A program made the position numbers and the translations under genes. The notes under the pieces are model-generated. The model did no database searches. It was not told the DNA's origin and was given only the letters and a program-made list of their open reading frames with translations. Shown here piece after piece: positions 33,990 to 44,197 of a stretch of DNA of 64,000 bases; the first letter of the stretch is position 1, and each line of letters starts with the position of its first letter. Source of the stretch: Verrucomicrobiota bacterium (GTDB lineage: Bacteria > Verrucomicrobiota > Verrucomicrobiia > Limisphaerales > JACRJZ01); assembly GCA_016219875.1 (NCBI GenBank), contig JACRJZ010000060.1, positions 1 through 64,000 on the forward strand. The letters are read 5' to 3'.

Positions 33990-35192
33990 ATGGCTGTCCA
34001 GGACCTCACTCCCCAACTGCGCACCCGCCTCAGCCGGCTGGAAAAATGGGTCGGCGTGTTCGTCACCTTCGCCACGCTGCTCTTGCTCACCGGTCTGGCT
34101 TACTACCTCCACAACACCGCCCAGCGGAAGGGATGGTTCGTGCCCAAAGTGCGTTACCAGACGTCCCTGGCCGACGCCAGCGGCTTGAAGATCGGCCAGC
34201 CCGTCATGCTGATGGGCTTCGAGGTTGGCGAGATCACCCGCATCGAAGCCAACGGGCCGTACGACTATTACAACGTCACGGTCGATTTCGTGATCCGCGC
34301 CCCCTACCACGGGTATCTCTGGAGCGATTCCAGGGTGCGCGTCGCCGGACTGCCGTTCCTGGGCGGACGCAGTCTCGAGGTCCTCAAGGGCCGCTACGGC
34401 GCGCCCACCGTGGAGGAGGACAAGACCCCGTCCGGCCGGAAAGTGCCGAGGCGAATCTTGATTCACGCGCAAGTGGACAAGCTGAAAAAGCAACTCCTCG
34501 CGGCGGGCGAGTCCGGCGACAAAGCCCAGGACGCCATCAAGCAGGCCGTCGCCACCAACACCGCCGCCTACTACGCCATTCTCACTCCGAATTCGGTTTA
34601 CTGGCTGGAGCCGGACACCGCGCCGAGCCTGAGCGAGCGGCTCGAAGGAGTTGTGAACACGGCCGAGGCCGCGCTGCCGAACATCCTGGGCCTGACCAAC
34701 CAGTTGAACCGCATCCTGAGCAACGCCAACGAGATCACGCTTCACCTGGACGGTCTGCTCGTCGGCGCCAGCCCCGTCGTGGCCAACCTGGGCGCCGTCA
34801 CGACCAACCTCAACGCCATCACCGGCACGCTGCGCGACACCAAGGGCGCGCTCGGCGAATGGCTCTTGCCCACGAACATCCAGCAGGAACTCGTCCTCCT
34901 GCTGCCCAACGTGAACACCACCATCACGAACGTGAACACCAACTTGGTCAGCGTCGTCAGCAACTTGAACAAGTCGCTGGAAAACCTGGCCGGCATCACC
35001 AGCAACCTCCACGCGCAGGTCCAGATGAACACGAACATCCTGAGCAGCATCTCCGACGCGGTGGTCCACACGGACGACTTCATCCAGGGACTCAAGCGCC
35101 ACTGGCTCTTGCGTTCGGCCTTCAAGCCCAAGCCGACCAATGCGCCGCCCGTCCGGCCCGCGGTGTCGCCGAAAGGGGCGAGTTGGAGATGA
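33990..35192 (+). CDS. mlaD: MlaD-like MCE family lipid-binding protein
   Basis: A 400-residue protein with one N-terminal membrane anchor (about 21-41, VGVFVTFATLLLLTGLAYYL) and a periplasmic MCE domain (about 52-135, ASGLKIGQPVMLMGFEVGEI). The long C-terminal region (about 225-360) is helical and Asn-rich with a heptad-like pattern (TNVNTNLVSVVSNLNKS), likely an oligomeric tube or coiled coil. It starts 2 nt after the ATPase stop. It probably carries lipids across the periplasm with the MlaE/MlaF pair. Confidence 0.87.
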   Translation: MAVQDLTPQLRTRLSRLEKWVGVFVTFATLLLLTGLAYYLHNTAQRKGWFVPKVRYQTSLADASGLKIGQPVMLMGFEVGEITRIEANGPYDYYNVTVDFVIRAPYHGYLWSDSRVRVAGLPFLGGRSLEVLKGRYGAPTVEEDKTPSGRKVPRRILIHAQVDKLKKQLLAAGESGDKAQDAIKQAVATNTAAYYAILTPNSVYWLEPDTAPSLSERLEGVVNTAEAALPNILGLTNQLNRILSNANEITLHLDGLLVGASPVVANLGAVTTNLNAITGTLRDTKGALGEWLLPTNIQQELVLLLPNVNTTITNVNTNLVSVVSNLNKSLENLAGITSNLHAQVQMNTNILSSISDAVVHTDDFIQGLKRHWLLRSAFKPKPTNAPPVRPAVSPKGASWR

Positions 35193-35208
35193 AGGCGGGA
35201 TGCGGGGC

Positions 35209-35297
35209 AAAACGTAATGCGTAAAACGTAAAACATGCTTTGACGCCAGACTCCTCCAACGCCGGATGCCGCATGACGTTTTACGTTTTACGTTTTC
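35209..35297. repeat. Inverted repeat family F after the mla-like operon
   Basis: AAAACGTAATGCGTAAAACG-type sequence on the left and GTTTTACGTTTTACGTTTT on the right form imperfect arms about 20 bp long around a central spacer. It lies between the MCE gene and hflX, and could form a terminator-like hairpin. Confidence 0.7.
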
Positions 35298-35325
35298 CAG
35301 TCATCCCGTCCCTCCCCTGTAACCC

Positions 35326-36642
<1,317 letters not shown>

Positions 36643-36759
36643 AATTCCGCGAAGAGCAGGTTGGGTTGTGCCCGCCGGCGGCGCCAGTATTTGCGGGCAT
36701 CGTGCGATTCCCCAACCCGTTCCTTGCGTTCGCAAATCGGTTTTGCCATTTTCCCAACC

Positions 36760-37161
36760 ATGCACGTTGTGATGCACGCTTTGGTCGAACTCCAAAAAAT
36801 CGAGTTCGGCCCCGATCCTGAATCTTCGTTCTCCAAGGCCGAGGCTGAAAAGCTTCGCGCCCAAGTTCCGCAACAAGTCCTCGGACACTACGACCGCCTG
36901 CGCTCCCGCGGCAAAAAGGGCCTCGCTCTGGTCCGCGAAAACAATGTCTGCGCCGAATGCCACATGGGCATCCCCATCGGCACGGTCATTACCATCATGA
37001 AGGGGGAAGACATCCAACTCTGCGGTAGTTGCGGGCGCTACCTCTACGTGGAAGACAAACCGCCCGTGACCGCGGCTCCAGCAACGACGCGAGTCGAGTC
37101 CCCCGCCAAGTCCAAACGCGGTCGCAAGCCCAAGAAGAAACCCGAAGAAGGCGCGGCCTGA
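36760..37161 (+). CDS. Small C4 zinc-ribbon protein
   Basis: A 133-residue protein with CAEC (64-67) and CGSC (88-91), a C4 zinc-ribbon of the type found in the YbaB/CdsZ-like regulatory family. A short N-terminal helical part (about 5-45) replaces the long coiled coil usual in that family, and the C-terminus is a Lys/Arg-rich tail (about 115-130, KSKRGRKPKKK). A nucleic-acid-associated function is possible. Both ATGs at 36760 and 36772 are in frame. Confidence 0.65.
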   Translation: MHVVMHALVELQKIEFGPDPESSFSKAEAEKLRAQVPQQVLGHYDRLRSRGKKGLALVRENNVCAECHMGIPIGTVITIMKGEDIQLCGSCGRYLYVEDKPPVTAAPATTRVESPAKSKRGRKPKKKPEEGAA

Positions 37162-37249
37162 CTCTTCGGTCATGCTGGACTGCTTGCCTCCCGGACTGCG
37201 GGCCACCAATGAGGGCCTCGCGTTCGGCGTGCTGGCGCGTTGCAGACCG

Positions 37250-38044
37250 CTACGGCGGCAGTCTTCTTTCTACCCGCCCCAGCAACCGCAACAGCCCGTC
37301 CAGAATCGTCAGCGGATGCGGCGGGCAGCCGGGGATGAATAAATCCACCGGCACCACCGCGGCCGCGCCGTTGCAGACTTGCGGGTGATCCACGAACGGC
37401 CCGCCCGCAATCGCACACGCGCCCACCGCGATCACGATCTTCGGCGGCGGCACCGCGTCGTAAGACTTCTTGAGCGCCAGTTCCATGTTGCGGCTCACTG
37501 CGCCCGTGATTAACAACCCGTCGGCGTGACGCGGCGAAGCCACGAATTGAATGCCAAACCGGCCCAGGTCCCAGCCGATCGTCCCCAGCACGTTGGTGTC
37601 GGCTTCGCAGGCGTTGCACCCGCCGGCGCTTACCTGGCGCAGCCGCAACGATCGCCCGAACAGCTTGCGCAACTTCTCATCCAGTGCCGCGGCGAGGCGC
37701 ACTTCCTCTTCCCCTGGTTTGCCGAGCACCAGGTCGCCGCGCCCGCGCACCGCCATGCGATGATCGTTGGTTTGGGTAATGGCGTGAGGCGGACACGCTT
37801 CAACGCAGGCGGAACAGAAAATGCACCGGCCCAGGTCCAGCGCGACCGGTTGGCCGGGCAGGCGCGTAATGGCCCGCGTCGGACAAACGGGCACGCAGGC
37901 GTCGCAGCCCGCGGCGCATCTGGCCGAATCCACACGCAGCGCCCCGCCATGCCGGTCCGGCAGCGCCGGCGCCGGGCCGTCGGGATAGCTCATCGTCTGG
38001 CAGCCTTGCCGCAACCGATGCGCAATGGTTTCGAGGGCAAACAT
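37250..38044 (-). CDS. Ehr-like complex small subunit B: ferredoxin domain fused to NuoB/HycG-type subunit
   Basis: This 264-residue subunit starts with a 2x[4Fe-4S] ferredoxin domain: Cys43/47/50/54 and Cys74/77/80/84 are all present. The NuoB-like domain (about 130-260) has Cys143 and Cys146 (CNACE), Cys210 (GAC) and Cys240 (PGCPP), consistent with a third 4Fe-4S (N2/proximal) cluster. It is the last gene of the 13-gene operon, 3 nt after its large subunit. It would pass electrons toward the large subunit next to the membrane arm. Confidence 0.85.
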   Translation of the reverse strand: MFALETIAHRLRQGCQTMSYPDGPAPALPDRHGGALRVDSARCAAGCDACVPVCPTRAITRLPGQPVALDLGRCIFCSACVEACPPHAITQTNDHRMAVRGRGDLVLGKPGEEEVRLAAALDEKLRKLFGRSLRLRQVSAGGCNACEADTNVLGTIGWDLGRFGIQFVASPRHADGLLITGAVSRNMELALKKSYDAVPPPKIVIAVGACAIAGGPFVDHPQVCNGAAAVVPVDLFIPGCPPHPLTILDGLLRLLGRVERRLPP

Positions 38045-38047
38045 GGT

Positions 38048-39529
38048 TCAAAGATCAAAGCCGCAGTACGAAAGGTTGAAGCTCTTGTTGCAGAGCGGAA
38101 AATCCGAGATGGCCTGCCCGCGTAAGGCCAGCGCCAGCCCGGTCCAGTTGTGGAACGACGGGTCCACGATCTTGTAGCGACGGAACCGCCCCGCACCGCC
38201 AGTGAGCGCGACGTGACAGACTTCGCCGCGCCAGCCTTCGACCAGCGCGACCGCCAGTGTGTCGGCAGCAGGCTGTCCCGCGCCAGCGCGGATCTCTCCT
38301 TCGGGCGGAGCGGCCAGGTGTTCCTCCAGAAACTTGCCCGAGCGTTGAATCTCCAGCCAACGCACGCGGGCGCGGGCCAACACGTCGCCGTCCGGCCACA
38401 CCGCCACGGGAATCTGCGCGAAGCGATGCCAGCCCGCCGGATGATCGAACCGCACGTCGCGCACCAAGCCGGAAGCCCGCGCCGCCGGTCCCACCAGCCC
38501 CATCTCCACCGCCTGCTCCGCGGACACCGCGCCCGTGGCCTCGAATCGGGCACGTACCGAGTTCGCGTCCCAGAGCCACGCGGCGGCCTCGTCCACTTCG
38601 GCCACCGCGCCGCGGAGTTTCTTGAGCAACTGCACCGCGCGCACCGATTCCAGATCATGACGGCAGCCGCCGGGCCGGACGAGATCGCGCCCAAAGCGGT
38701 TGCCGCAGATCAGCGCGGTGAGGTTCAGGAAATCGCCGCGAATTTTGCCGCATGCCGCGGAGGTAGGCAGGAAGGCGACGTCGTTCGCGAGCGCACCCAG
38801 ATCACCAGTGTGGTTGGCGAGACGTTCGAGTTCGAGGGCAAGCGCTCGCAGCCATTGCGCCCGCAATGGCACTTCTGTTCCGGCCAGGGCTTCGAGCACC
38901 GTGACGTAAGCCGTCGCGTGCGCGATGCTCGTGTCGCCTGCCACGGTTTCCATCTGGCTCAACGTGGCGCGATGCGGTCCGCCGGCGAGGGCTTCCTCGA
39001 TGCCGCGATGCTGGTAGCCGAGCGCGATTTCGAGGTGCAAGACCTCCTCGCCGTTGCATTGAAAACGAAAATGGCCGGGCTCGATGATCCCCGCGTGAAC
39101 CGGCCCGACGGCGACTTCGTGAATCTCGCGGCCCTCGACGCGGAAGAACTCGCCCACCGCCGGCCCAGCGCCATGATCGCGGCGTACCGGCTTGAGCCAC
39201 GGATGCCCTTCCGGCACGAGGCCGTGTTGCTCCCAGACTTCGCGCTCGAACAGATGCGCCTGCGCACAACGCGGTGTGAGCGCGGGATAGCGGCCTTTCA
39301 CCGGCGCACTGCGGCCCACGGCAAGCGTGTTGTCGGTGTCGTAGGCCAGCACGGCAACCAACCGCGTGCCGTCGCCCTCCGGTACGCCGAACCACGCGCA
39401 AAGCCGACCGCCGCGATCCAATTCAGTGGCGGTGGCAGCCACAAACTCGTCCGCCCGCCATTCCGGCACGTCCGCCCACGGAAGGCTCGTCGCGTTCCCC
39501 AGCTTGGCGAATTCCAGCGTCGCGTTCAT
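38048..39529 (-). CDS. Ehr-like large subunit B (NuoCD/HycE-type), lacking NiFe ligands
   Basis: A 493-residue protein with an N-terminal NuoC-like domain (about 1-110) and NuoD/HycE-type core (about 125-493, beginning HEVAVGPVHAGIIEPGHF). At the position of the first NiFe motif it reads METVAGDTSIAHATAY without CxxC, and the C-terminal motif reads FPLCNKSFNLSYCGFDL, where two Cys are eight residues apart. A NiFe centre is therefore not expected. The ATG at 39529 overlaps the preceding stop (ATGA). It pairs in gene order with the small subunit downstream. Confidence 0.85.
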   Translation of the reverse strand: MNATLEFAKLGNATSLPWADVPEWRADEFVAATATELDRGGRLCAWFGVPEGDGTRLVAVLAYDTDNTLAVGRSAPVKGRYPALTPRCAQAHLFEREVWEQHGLVPEGHPWLKPVRRDHGAGPAVGEFFRVEGREIHEVAVGPVHAGIIEPGHFRFQCNGEEVLHLEIALGYQHRGIEEALAGGPHRATLSQMETVAGDTSIAHATAYVTVLEALAGTEVPLRAQWLRALALELERLANHTGDLGALANDVAFLPTSAACGKIRGDFLNLTALICGNRFGRDLVRPGGCRHDLESVRAVQLLKKLRGAVAEVDEAAAWLWDANSVRARFEATGAVSAEQAVEMGLVGPAARASGLVRDVRFDHPAGWHRFAQIPVAVWPDGDVLARARVRWLEIQRSGKFLEEHLAAPPEGEIRAGAGQPAADTLAVALVEGWRGEVCHVALTGGAGRFRRYKIVDPSFHNWTGLALALRGQAISDFPLCNKSFNLSYCGFDL

Positions 39530-40446
39530 GACTTGATCACGGTTACCTGCTTCAACCGCCCGATGGCGAGAAGAATCCCGTGCAACAGGGCGTGCGGAAT
39601 GGGCGGGCAGCCGGGGATGTAAACGTCCACCGGAATCACGGTGTTCACCGCGCCACACGTGGCGTAGTTGCGTCCAAAGATGCCGCCGCTGCAACCACAC
39701 GCGCCCACCGCCACCACGAGGCGTGGATTGGGTGTGGCGTCGTAGGTCTTGCGCAGGGCCAGCTCCATGTTGCGCGTCACCGGGCCGGTCACCAGCAGCA
39801 TGTCCGCGTGGCGTGGTGACGCAACGAAATGAATGCCAAAGCGCTCAATGTCATAGACCGGGCTGTTCAAGCCGTGGATTTCAACTTCGCACCCGTTGCA
39901 GGAACCGGCATCCACCTCGCGAATATGCAGCGAGCGGCCCAGCACCGATTGGATGCGATCTTGGAGTTGCCGTCCGACGGCTTCAACGGAGCCTGTTCTA
40001 CCTGTAGCAGCCGACGTGAGGAGGCTCTGATTTATTGCGGATTGCGGGTTGCGGATTGCGGATTGTCTATCGGCGATTGGCGATTGGCGATTGGCGATTG
40101 CGGCGGAGCTGTTGGCCGGCGCAGTCAGCCGCAGACCTTCGCGAGTAACAGACGCAAGCTCGCATTGGTTGGTCATGCGGATGGCCATGTCCGCTTCGGC
40201 GCACAAGCCGCAGAAGACGCATTTGCCGAGGTCGAGCGTGGTCGTGCGGGCTGCGTTCGGCGCGGATTCGTCGCCACACTCGATCGCGCCAGTGGGGCAA
40301 ACCGCGGCGGCGGGTCGCGCGTCCCTCCAGTTGACCCAGTCAATCTCCGGTTTGCCCCGCGCGCGGAGGGAAACCTCCGGCGGCGTCAGCGGATAGCTCG
40401 TCGTGACAACGCCGGTCTTCAGACTTTGACGCAGGGTTTCAAACAT
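39526..40446 (-). CDS. Ehr-like complex small subunit A: degenerate ferredoxin domain plus NuoB-type domain, with repeat insertion
   Basis: A 306-residue subunit. The NuoB-type domain (about 160-306) keeps its cluster Cys183, Cys186, Cys250 and Cys280 (plus Cys252 and 264). The N-terminal ferredoxin part is eroded: only Cys50, 57, 76, 79, 82 and 95 remain, and the usual CxxCxxCxxxCP pattern is broken, so at most one cluster is likely there. Residues about 114-149 (NRQSPIADRQSAIRN... SLLTSAATG) are encoded by a half-repeat B and short tandem repeats, filling the linker between the two domains. Confidence 0.83.
   Translation of the reverse strand: MFETLRQSLKTGVVTTSYPLTPPEVSLRARGKPEIDWVNWRDARPAAAVCPTGAIECGDESAPNAARTTTLDLGKCVFCGLCAEADMAIRMTNQCELASVTREGLRLTAPANSSAAIANRQSPIADRQSAIRNPQSAINQSLLTSAATGRTGSVEAVGRQLQDRIQSVLGRSLHIREVDAGSCNGCEVEIHGLNSPVYDIERFGIHFVASPRHADMLLVTGPVTRNMELALRKTYDATPNPRLVVAVGACGCSGGIFGRNYATCGAVNTVIPVDVYIPGCPPIPHALLHGILLAIGRLKQVTVIKS
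40004..40104. repeat. Family B half-copy plus tandem repeat inside the NuoB-like gene
   Basis: The plus strand begins GTAGCAGCCGACGTGAGG, the left half of repeat B, with no matching right arm. It runs into GCGGATTG and GGCGATT tandem units. In the gene's frame the B part reads NQSLLTSAAT, the same frame as in the URO-D gene. Confidence 0.85.
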
Positions 40447-40448
40447 GG

Positions 40449-42044
40449 TCAGCGGTCCGTGCCCGAATACGACAGGTTGAAGCTCTTGTTCACCACCGGA
40501 AAATCGGGGATGATGTTGCCAAGGATGGCCTCGCTGAGCGCCGGCCAGTTTTGCAGCGACGGGTCTTTGACCTTGCACCGCGCCAGTCGGTTGCCGGGCG
40601 CAGTGTGAATCCAGTGGAAGATTTCGCCGCGCCAGCCTTCGACGTAGCCCAGCGCCACCCGATCCGCCGGCACCTCGCCCAACGGGACCGCGATCGGGCC
40701 GGCGGGCAATTTCGCCATCACCTGCCGGAGGATGGCGAAGGACTGGACGACCTCGTCGCGGCGCACGTCGAACCGGCACTGCACATCGCCCCCCGTGAGG
40801 ACCGGCACGGTGAACTGCACCTGGTCGTAAAAATCGTGCGGCACGTCACGGCGCAGATCGTGATCGAAGCCCGAAGCTCGGCCCGCAATGCCCACCACGC
40901 CGAGATCGCGGGCAACCTTCGGCGTAAGCACGCCGGTGGTTTCCAGACGGTCGCGCAAGCCGGAATTGCCGCGGGTCAGTTCGCTCAGGTCGTTGAACTG
41001 GCGCTCCAATTCGTCAACGAGTTGAGCGAGCGCGCGAAGTTGTCCAGCATCAAAATCAAAGCGCACGCCGCCCGGACAGGCCATGCCGCGCAGCAGCCGG
41101 TTGCCGGTCAACTCCTCGTTCACGCGCAGGATGCGCTCCTTGAGCCGCATGGCGTGCATGTGCGCCGTCACGAACGCCACGTCGGTGCAAATCGCGCCGA
41201 TGTCGGCGATGTGATTGTAGAGCCGCTCCAGTTCGAGGCAGATGGTCCGAAGCGCGCGGGCGCGCGGCGGCGGTTCCACCCCAGCGGCGCGTTCGACGGC
41301 ATGACAAAACGCCGTCGCGTGCGCAACACTCGAATCGCCCGAGATGCTTTCCGCCAGCCGGACGCAGTGGGGAATGGGCAGGCTCTCGAACAGCTTCTCG
41401 ATGCCCTTGTGGACGTAGAACATTCGGAGTTGCAAATAGAGCACCGGCTCGCCCGCCACACTGAAGAGGAAGTGGCCCGGCTCGATGATGCCCGCGTGGA
41501 CCGGTCCGACCGGCACTTGAAACACGCCTTCGCCCTCGACTTCGCGGAACTTGTGGCGCTCGCCCATGAACGGCGGGAGTTGCGAGTGCAGATCAAAGTC
41601 CTTGCGCAGCGGATAAACTTCCGGCCAGTCGTCGTGCAGCGCGCAGCGGCGCGGGTTGGGATGGCCGACAAGCCGGATGCCGAACAGGTCCTGGATTTCG
41701 CGCTCCTGCCAGTTGGCGGCGGGGATGGCATTCGTCACCGAGTTCAACTCCGGCTGGTCTGCCGGAATCGGCACGCGCACCAGCACGAAACCGTGCGCGG
41801 CGTCGAGCGCGAGCAGGTAATAGACAAAGAACACGTTTTGCCCGGCACGGGCGTCTTCGGCAAACACGCCGGCGAGTCGGCCCTGGTGCTTCCTGTAAAG
41901 CGTGGAGCAAAGCGCGCCTGCGAGTTCGAGCTTCGCGTGCAGGTAAAGCTCGTTGGGTTGCGGCGCGTGGGCGTGTTCGATTTGCGCGCCGAACCGCTGC
42001 GTCAGTTCATCGAGGATGGGGCGCAAGGAGGGAAGCAGGTTCAT
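40449..42044 (-). CDS. Ehr-like large subunit A (NuoCD/HycE-type), lacking NiFe ligands
   Basis: A 531-residue protein with a NuoC-like domain (about 1-150, with NWQEREIQDLFGI, the NuoC signature) and a NuoD-like core (about 175-531, PVGPVHAGIIEPGHF). The first NiFe-motif position reads LAESISGDSSVAHATAF and the C-terminus ends DFPVVNKSFNLSYSGTDR; there are no cysteines at either place. It is more complete in its NuoC part than its paralogue. The ATG at 42044 overlaps the upstream antiporter-type gene by ATGA. It probably pairs with small subunit A. Confidence 0.87.
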   Translation of the reverse strand: MNLLPSLRPILDELTQRFGAQIEHAHAPQPNELYLHAKLELAGALCSTLYRKHQGRLAGVFAEDARAGQNVFFVYYLLALDAAHGFVLVRVPIPADQPELNSVTNAIPAANWQEREIQDLFGIRLVGHPNPRRCALHDDWPEVYPLRKDFDLHSQLPPFMGERHKFREVEGEGVFQVPVGPVHAGIIEPGHFLFSVAGEPVLYLQLRMFYVHKGIEKLFESLPIPHCVRLAESISGDSSVAHATAFCHAVERAAGVEPPPRARALRTICLELERLYNHIADIGAICTDVAFVTAHMHAMRLKERILRVNEELTGNRLLRGMACPGGVRFDFDAGQLRALAQLVDELERQFNDLSELTRGNSGLRDRLETTGVLTPKVARDLGVVGIAGRASGFDHDLRRDVPHDFYDQVQFTVPVLTGGDVQCRFDVRRDEVVQSFAILRQVMAKLPAGPIAVPLGEVPADRVALGYVEGWRGEIFHWIHTAPGNRLARCKVKDPSLQNWPALSEAILGNIIPDFPVVNKSFNLSYSGTDR

Positions 42045-43522
42045 GGCATTCCTCGAATGATGTTGGCCGCCAATTCCAGCAACTGGCGGAGCGAAGGCGG
42101 CAGCCAGAGGGAGAACACCAGCAGCGCGGCCAAAGGCAGGCACATCGCCGCGACGTGACTGGCGGGCAACTGCTCGCGCGGCTGGTCCGCGCGCGCTTTG
42201 CCCAGGATCAACCCGGCGAGCTTGATCAGCACGCCGCAGAACACGACGATGAGCGTCGCCAGAATCACCGCGCTCACCCAGGCACGTTGCGTCGTGACGC
42301 CGCCGGCCACGATCGTCAACTCGCTCACGAACAAGCCGAACGGCGGCAGGCCGCTCACCGCGACAGCAGCCACGCCCAACACCAGAGCCGTCGCCGGCAT
42401 GGTGCGCCCCAACCCACCGCCAAGCCGACGGAAATCGAGGGTGTGATGATGCTGATGGATGTTGCCGGCGGCGAAGAACAGCACCGGTTTCGTGAGCGCG
42501 TGATACCCCATGTGCAGCAACGCGCCGAAGACCGTCAGCGGCGAATTCAGTCCCACCGCCACGCAGATCAGGCCGACGTGCTCGAGACTCGAATAGGCCA
42601 GCATCCGCTTGAGGTTTTTCTGCGTGAGGATGAACGGCCCGGCCAGCAGCATCGAGAACAGTCCGAAGCCGAGGATCAGCCGGCCGCTGAACCCCGTGCC
42701 CAAACACGCCGTGGTGAGAATGTGAAAGCGCAACAGCGCATAGACAGCGATCTTGAGCGACACGCCGGACAGCATCGCGCTGGTGGGCGACGGGGCTTCG
42801 CTGTGCGCGTCAGGCAGCCAGGTGTGCATCGGGGCGAGGCCGGCCTTCGTGCCGTAGCCGACCAGCGCGAAGATGAACGCCAGCGTGATGAGCTGGGGAT
42901 TGAGCTTCGGCGCAAGCGCCAGCAGGCTCGACCAGTTGAAGCTCGGCATCGTCTCGCCGCCGGCCGGGCGGATGGCCGAGGCGTAGGCGAAGATTGTACC
43001 GAACAGCGCCAACACCAGGCCCAGGCTGCCCAGCATGACGTATTTCCACGCAGCTTCGAGTGACGTCCTGCGATTGTAAAGCGCCACGAGAAACACGGAC
43101 GACAGCGCCATCACCTCGACGGCCGCCCACATCACGCCAAGGTTGTTAGCCAGCACCACCAGCAGCATGCCCGTCGCAAAAGTGGGTGTGAGCACGTAGA
43201 ACTCGCGGGCGCGACGCGCGGTCAAAACGCCTTCCGCCAGATCACGCCGGAAGTAGCGCACGGCGTAGAGCGAGGTCGCCAGCGACACTACGGAGATGAG
43301 CAGCACCATCCAGGCGCTGAGGGCATCCGCGCGCAGGAATTCGCTCCACTCCGTCACCGCGCCGCCATTCTTCGCGAGCACGGCCTGAAACAACTTCACG
43401 CCGAGCACAAGCACGGTTGCGAAGCCGGCGATGTTGAGCGCCTCCATCAGCACGTGCGGCCGGGCGAACAGGCAGAGCAGCCCGACGATCAGCGGCACGC
43501 AAAGAATGGAGGTCAGCAGCAT
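42041..43522 (-). CDS. HyfF/NuoN-like proton-channel membrane subunit (second set)
   Basis: A 493-residue antiporter-type subunit with about 14 membrane segments. The proton-path landmarks are the TM5 Glu (WAAVEVMALSSV), the TM7 Lys and following His (GYGTKAGLAPMHTWLPDAH), and a TM8 Lys (GVSLKIAVYALLRF). A further Lys/His pair follows (KRMLAYSSLEH). It forms the second membrane module together with the genes at 43527-47187. It is 4 nt downstream of the HyfE-like gene. Confidence 0.87.
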   Translation of the reverse strand: MLLTSILCVPLIVGLLCLFARPHVLMEALNIAGFATVLVLGVKLFQAVLAKNGGAVTEWSEFLRADALSAWMVLLISVVSLATSLYAVRYFRRDLAEGVLTARRAREFYVLTPTFATGMLLVVLANNLGVMWAAVEVMALSSVFLVALYNRRTSLEAAWKYVMLGSLGLVLALFGTIFAYASAIRPAGGETMPSFNWSSLLALAPKLNPQLITLAFIFALVGYGTKAGLAPMHTWLPDAHSEAPSPTSAMLSGVSLKIAVYALLRFHILTTACLGTGFSGRLILGFGLFSMLLAGPFILTQKNLKRMLAYSSLEHVGLICVAVGLNSPLTVFGALLHMGYHALTKPVLFFAAGNIHQHHHTLDFRRLGGGLGRTMPATALVLGVAAVAVSGLPPFGLFVSELTIVAGGVTTQRAWVSAVILATLIVVFCGVLIKLAGLILGKARADQPREQLPASHVAAMCLPLAALLVFSLWLPPSLRQLLELAANIIRGMP

Positions 43523-43526
43523 CGGT

Positions 43527-44195
43527 TCACCATTTCAGTTCGTTCAGTTTGCTCACGTCCATCGAGTCGAACGACTCGCGGATGCGGAAGACGAGAATGC
43601 CCAGCACCATCACCGCGACGACCACGTCGAAGAAGATGGCCAGTTCGACGATCAGCGGTATCCCGTAGGTCGTGAGCGCAATGGCGGCGAGGATGACGCC
43701 ATTCTCTGTCGTGAGTAGCGCGAGCACCTGGGTGAGGGCCTTGCGGCGATTGATCATCAGGAAAAAGCCGGTGAGCAGGAGCGTGATGGCCACGCCGAGC
43801 GTGTTGCTGCCGAGACGCTCCAGCGCGGTGAAGGGGCGCGCCACCACGTACGACAGCACGGTCAGCGCGCCGCAGATGAGCATCGACGCGGGCATGTTCA
43901 CGAACGGGCGCAATTCCTGTTCGATCTTGATGCGGCGCACCAGCCGCTCCAGCAGCCAGGGCAGGAAGAGGACTTTACCGATGAGGGTCAGCACCGCGAT
44001 GACCAGGACATGCCACGCGCCGTAGGCGAAGGCGACGACCGTGGCGATGCTGGCGAGCAGCAAGGACTGGAGGGCGAACAGCCGGATGTTGGTGATGAGC
44101 ATCCGCTGCACAACCACCAGGAGCTGCAGCACCAGCATGAGCGACGCGAGGAGCGTGATCAGTCTTGAGCCGGTTTCGGAGGCGTTGGCAGGCAT
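43527..44195 (-). CDS. HyfE-like small membrane subunit (second set)
   Basis: A 222-residue membrane protein with about six to seven hydrophobic segments. The C-terminal part (LTTENGVILAAIALTTYGIPLIVELAIFFD) resembles NuoK/MrpC (conserved Glu residues), the typical HyfE relation. It starts at ATG 44195, 2 nt after the HyfC-like stop. It would connect to the antiporter-type subunits in the membrane arm. Confidence 0.85.
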   Translation of the reverse strand: MPANASETGSRLITLLASLMLVLQLLVVVQRMLITNIRLFALQSLLLASIATVVAFAYGAWHVLVIAVLTLIGKVLFLPWLLERLVRRIKIEQELRPFVNMPASMLICGALTVLSYVVARPFTALERLGSNTLGVAITLLLTGFFLMINRRKALTQVLALLTTENGVILAAIALTTYGIPLIVELAIFFDVVVAVMVLGILVFRIRESFDSMDVSKLNELKW

Positions 44196-44197
44196 GG

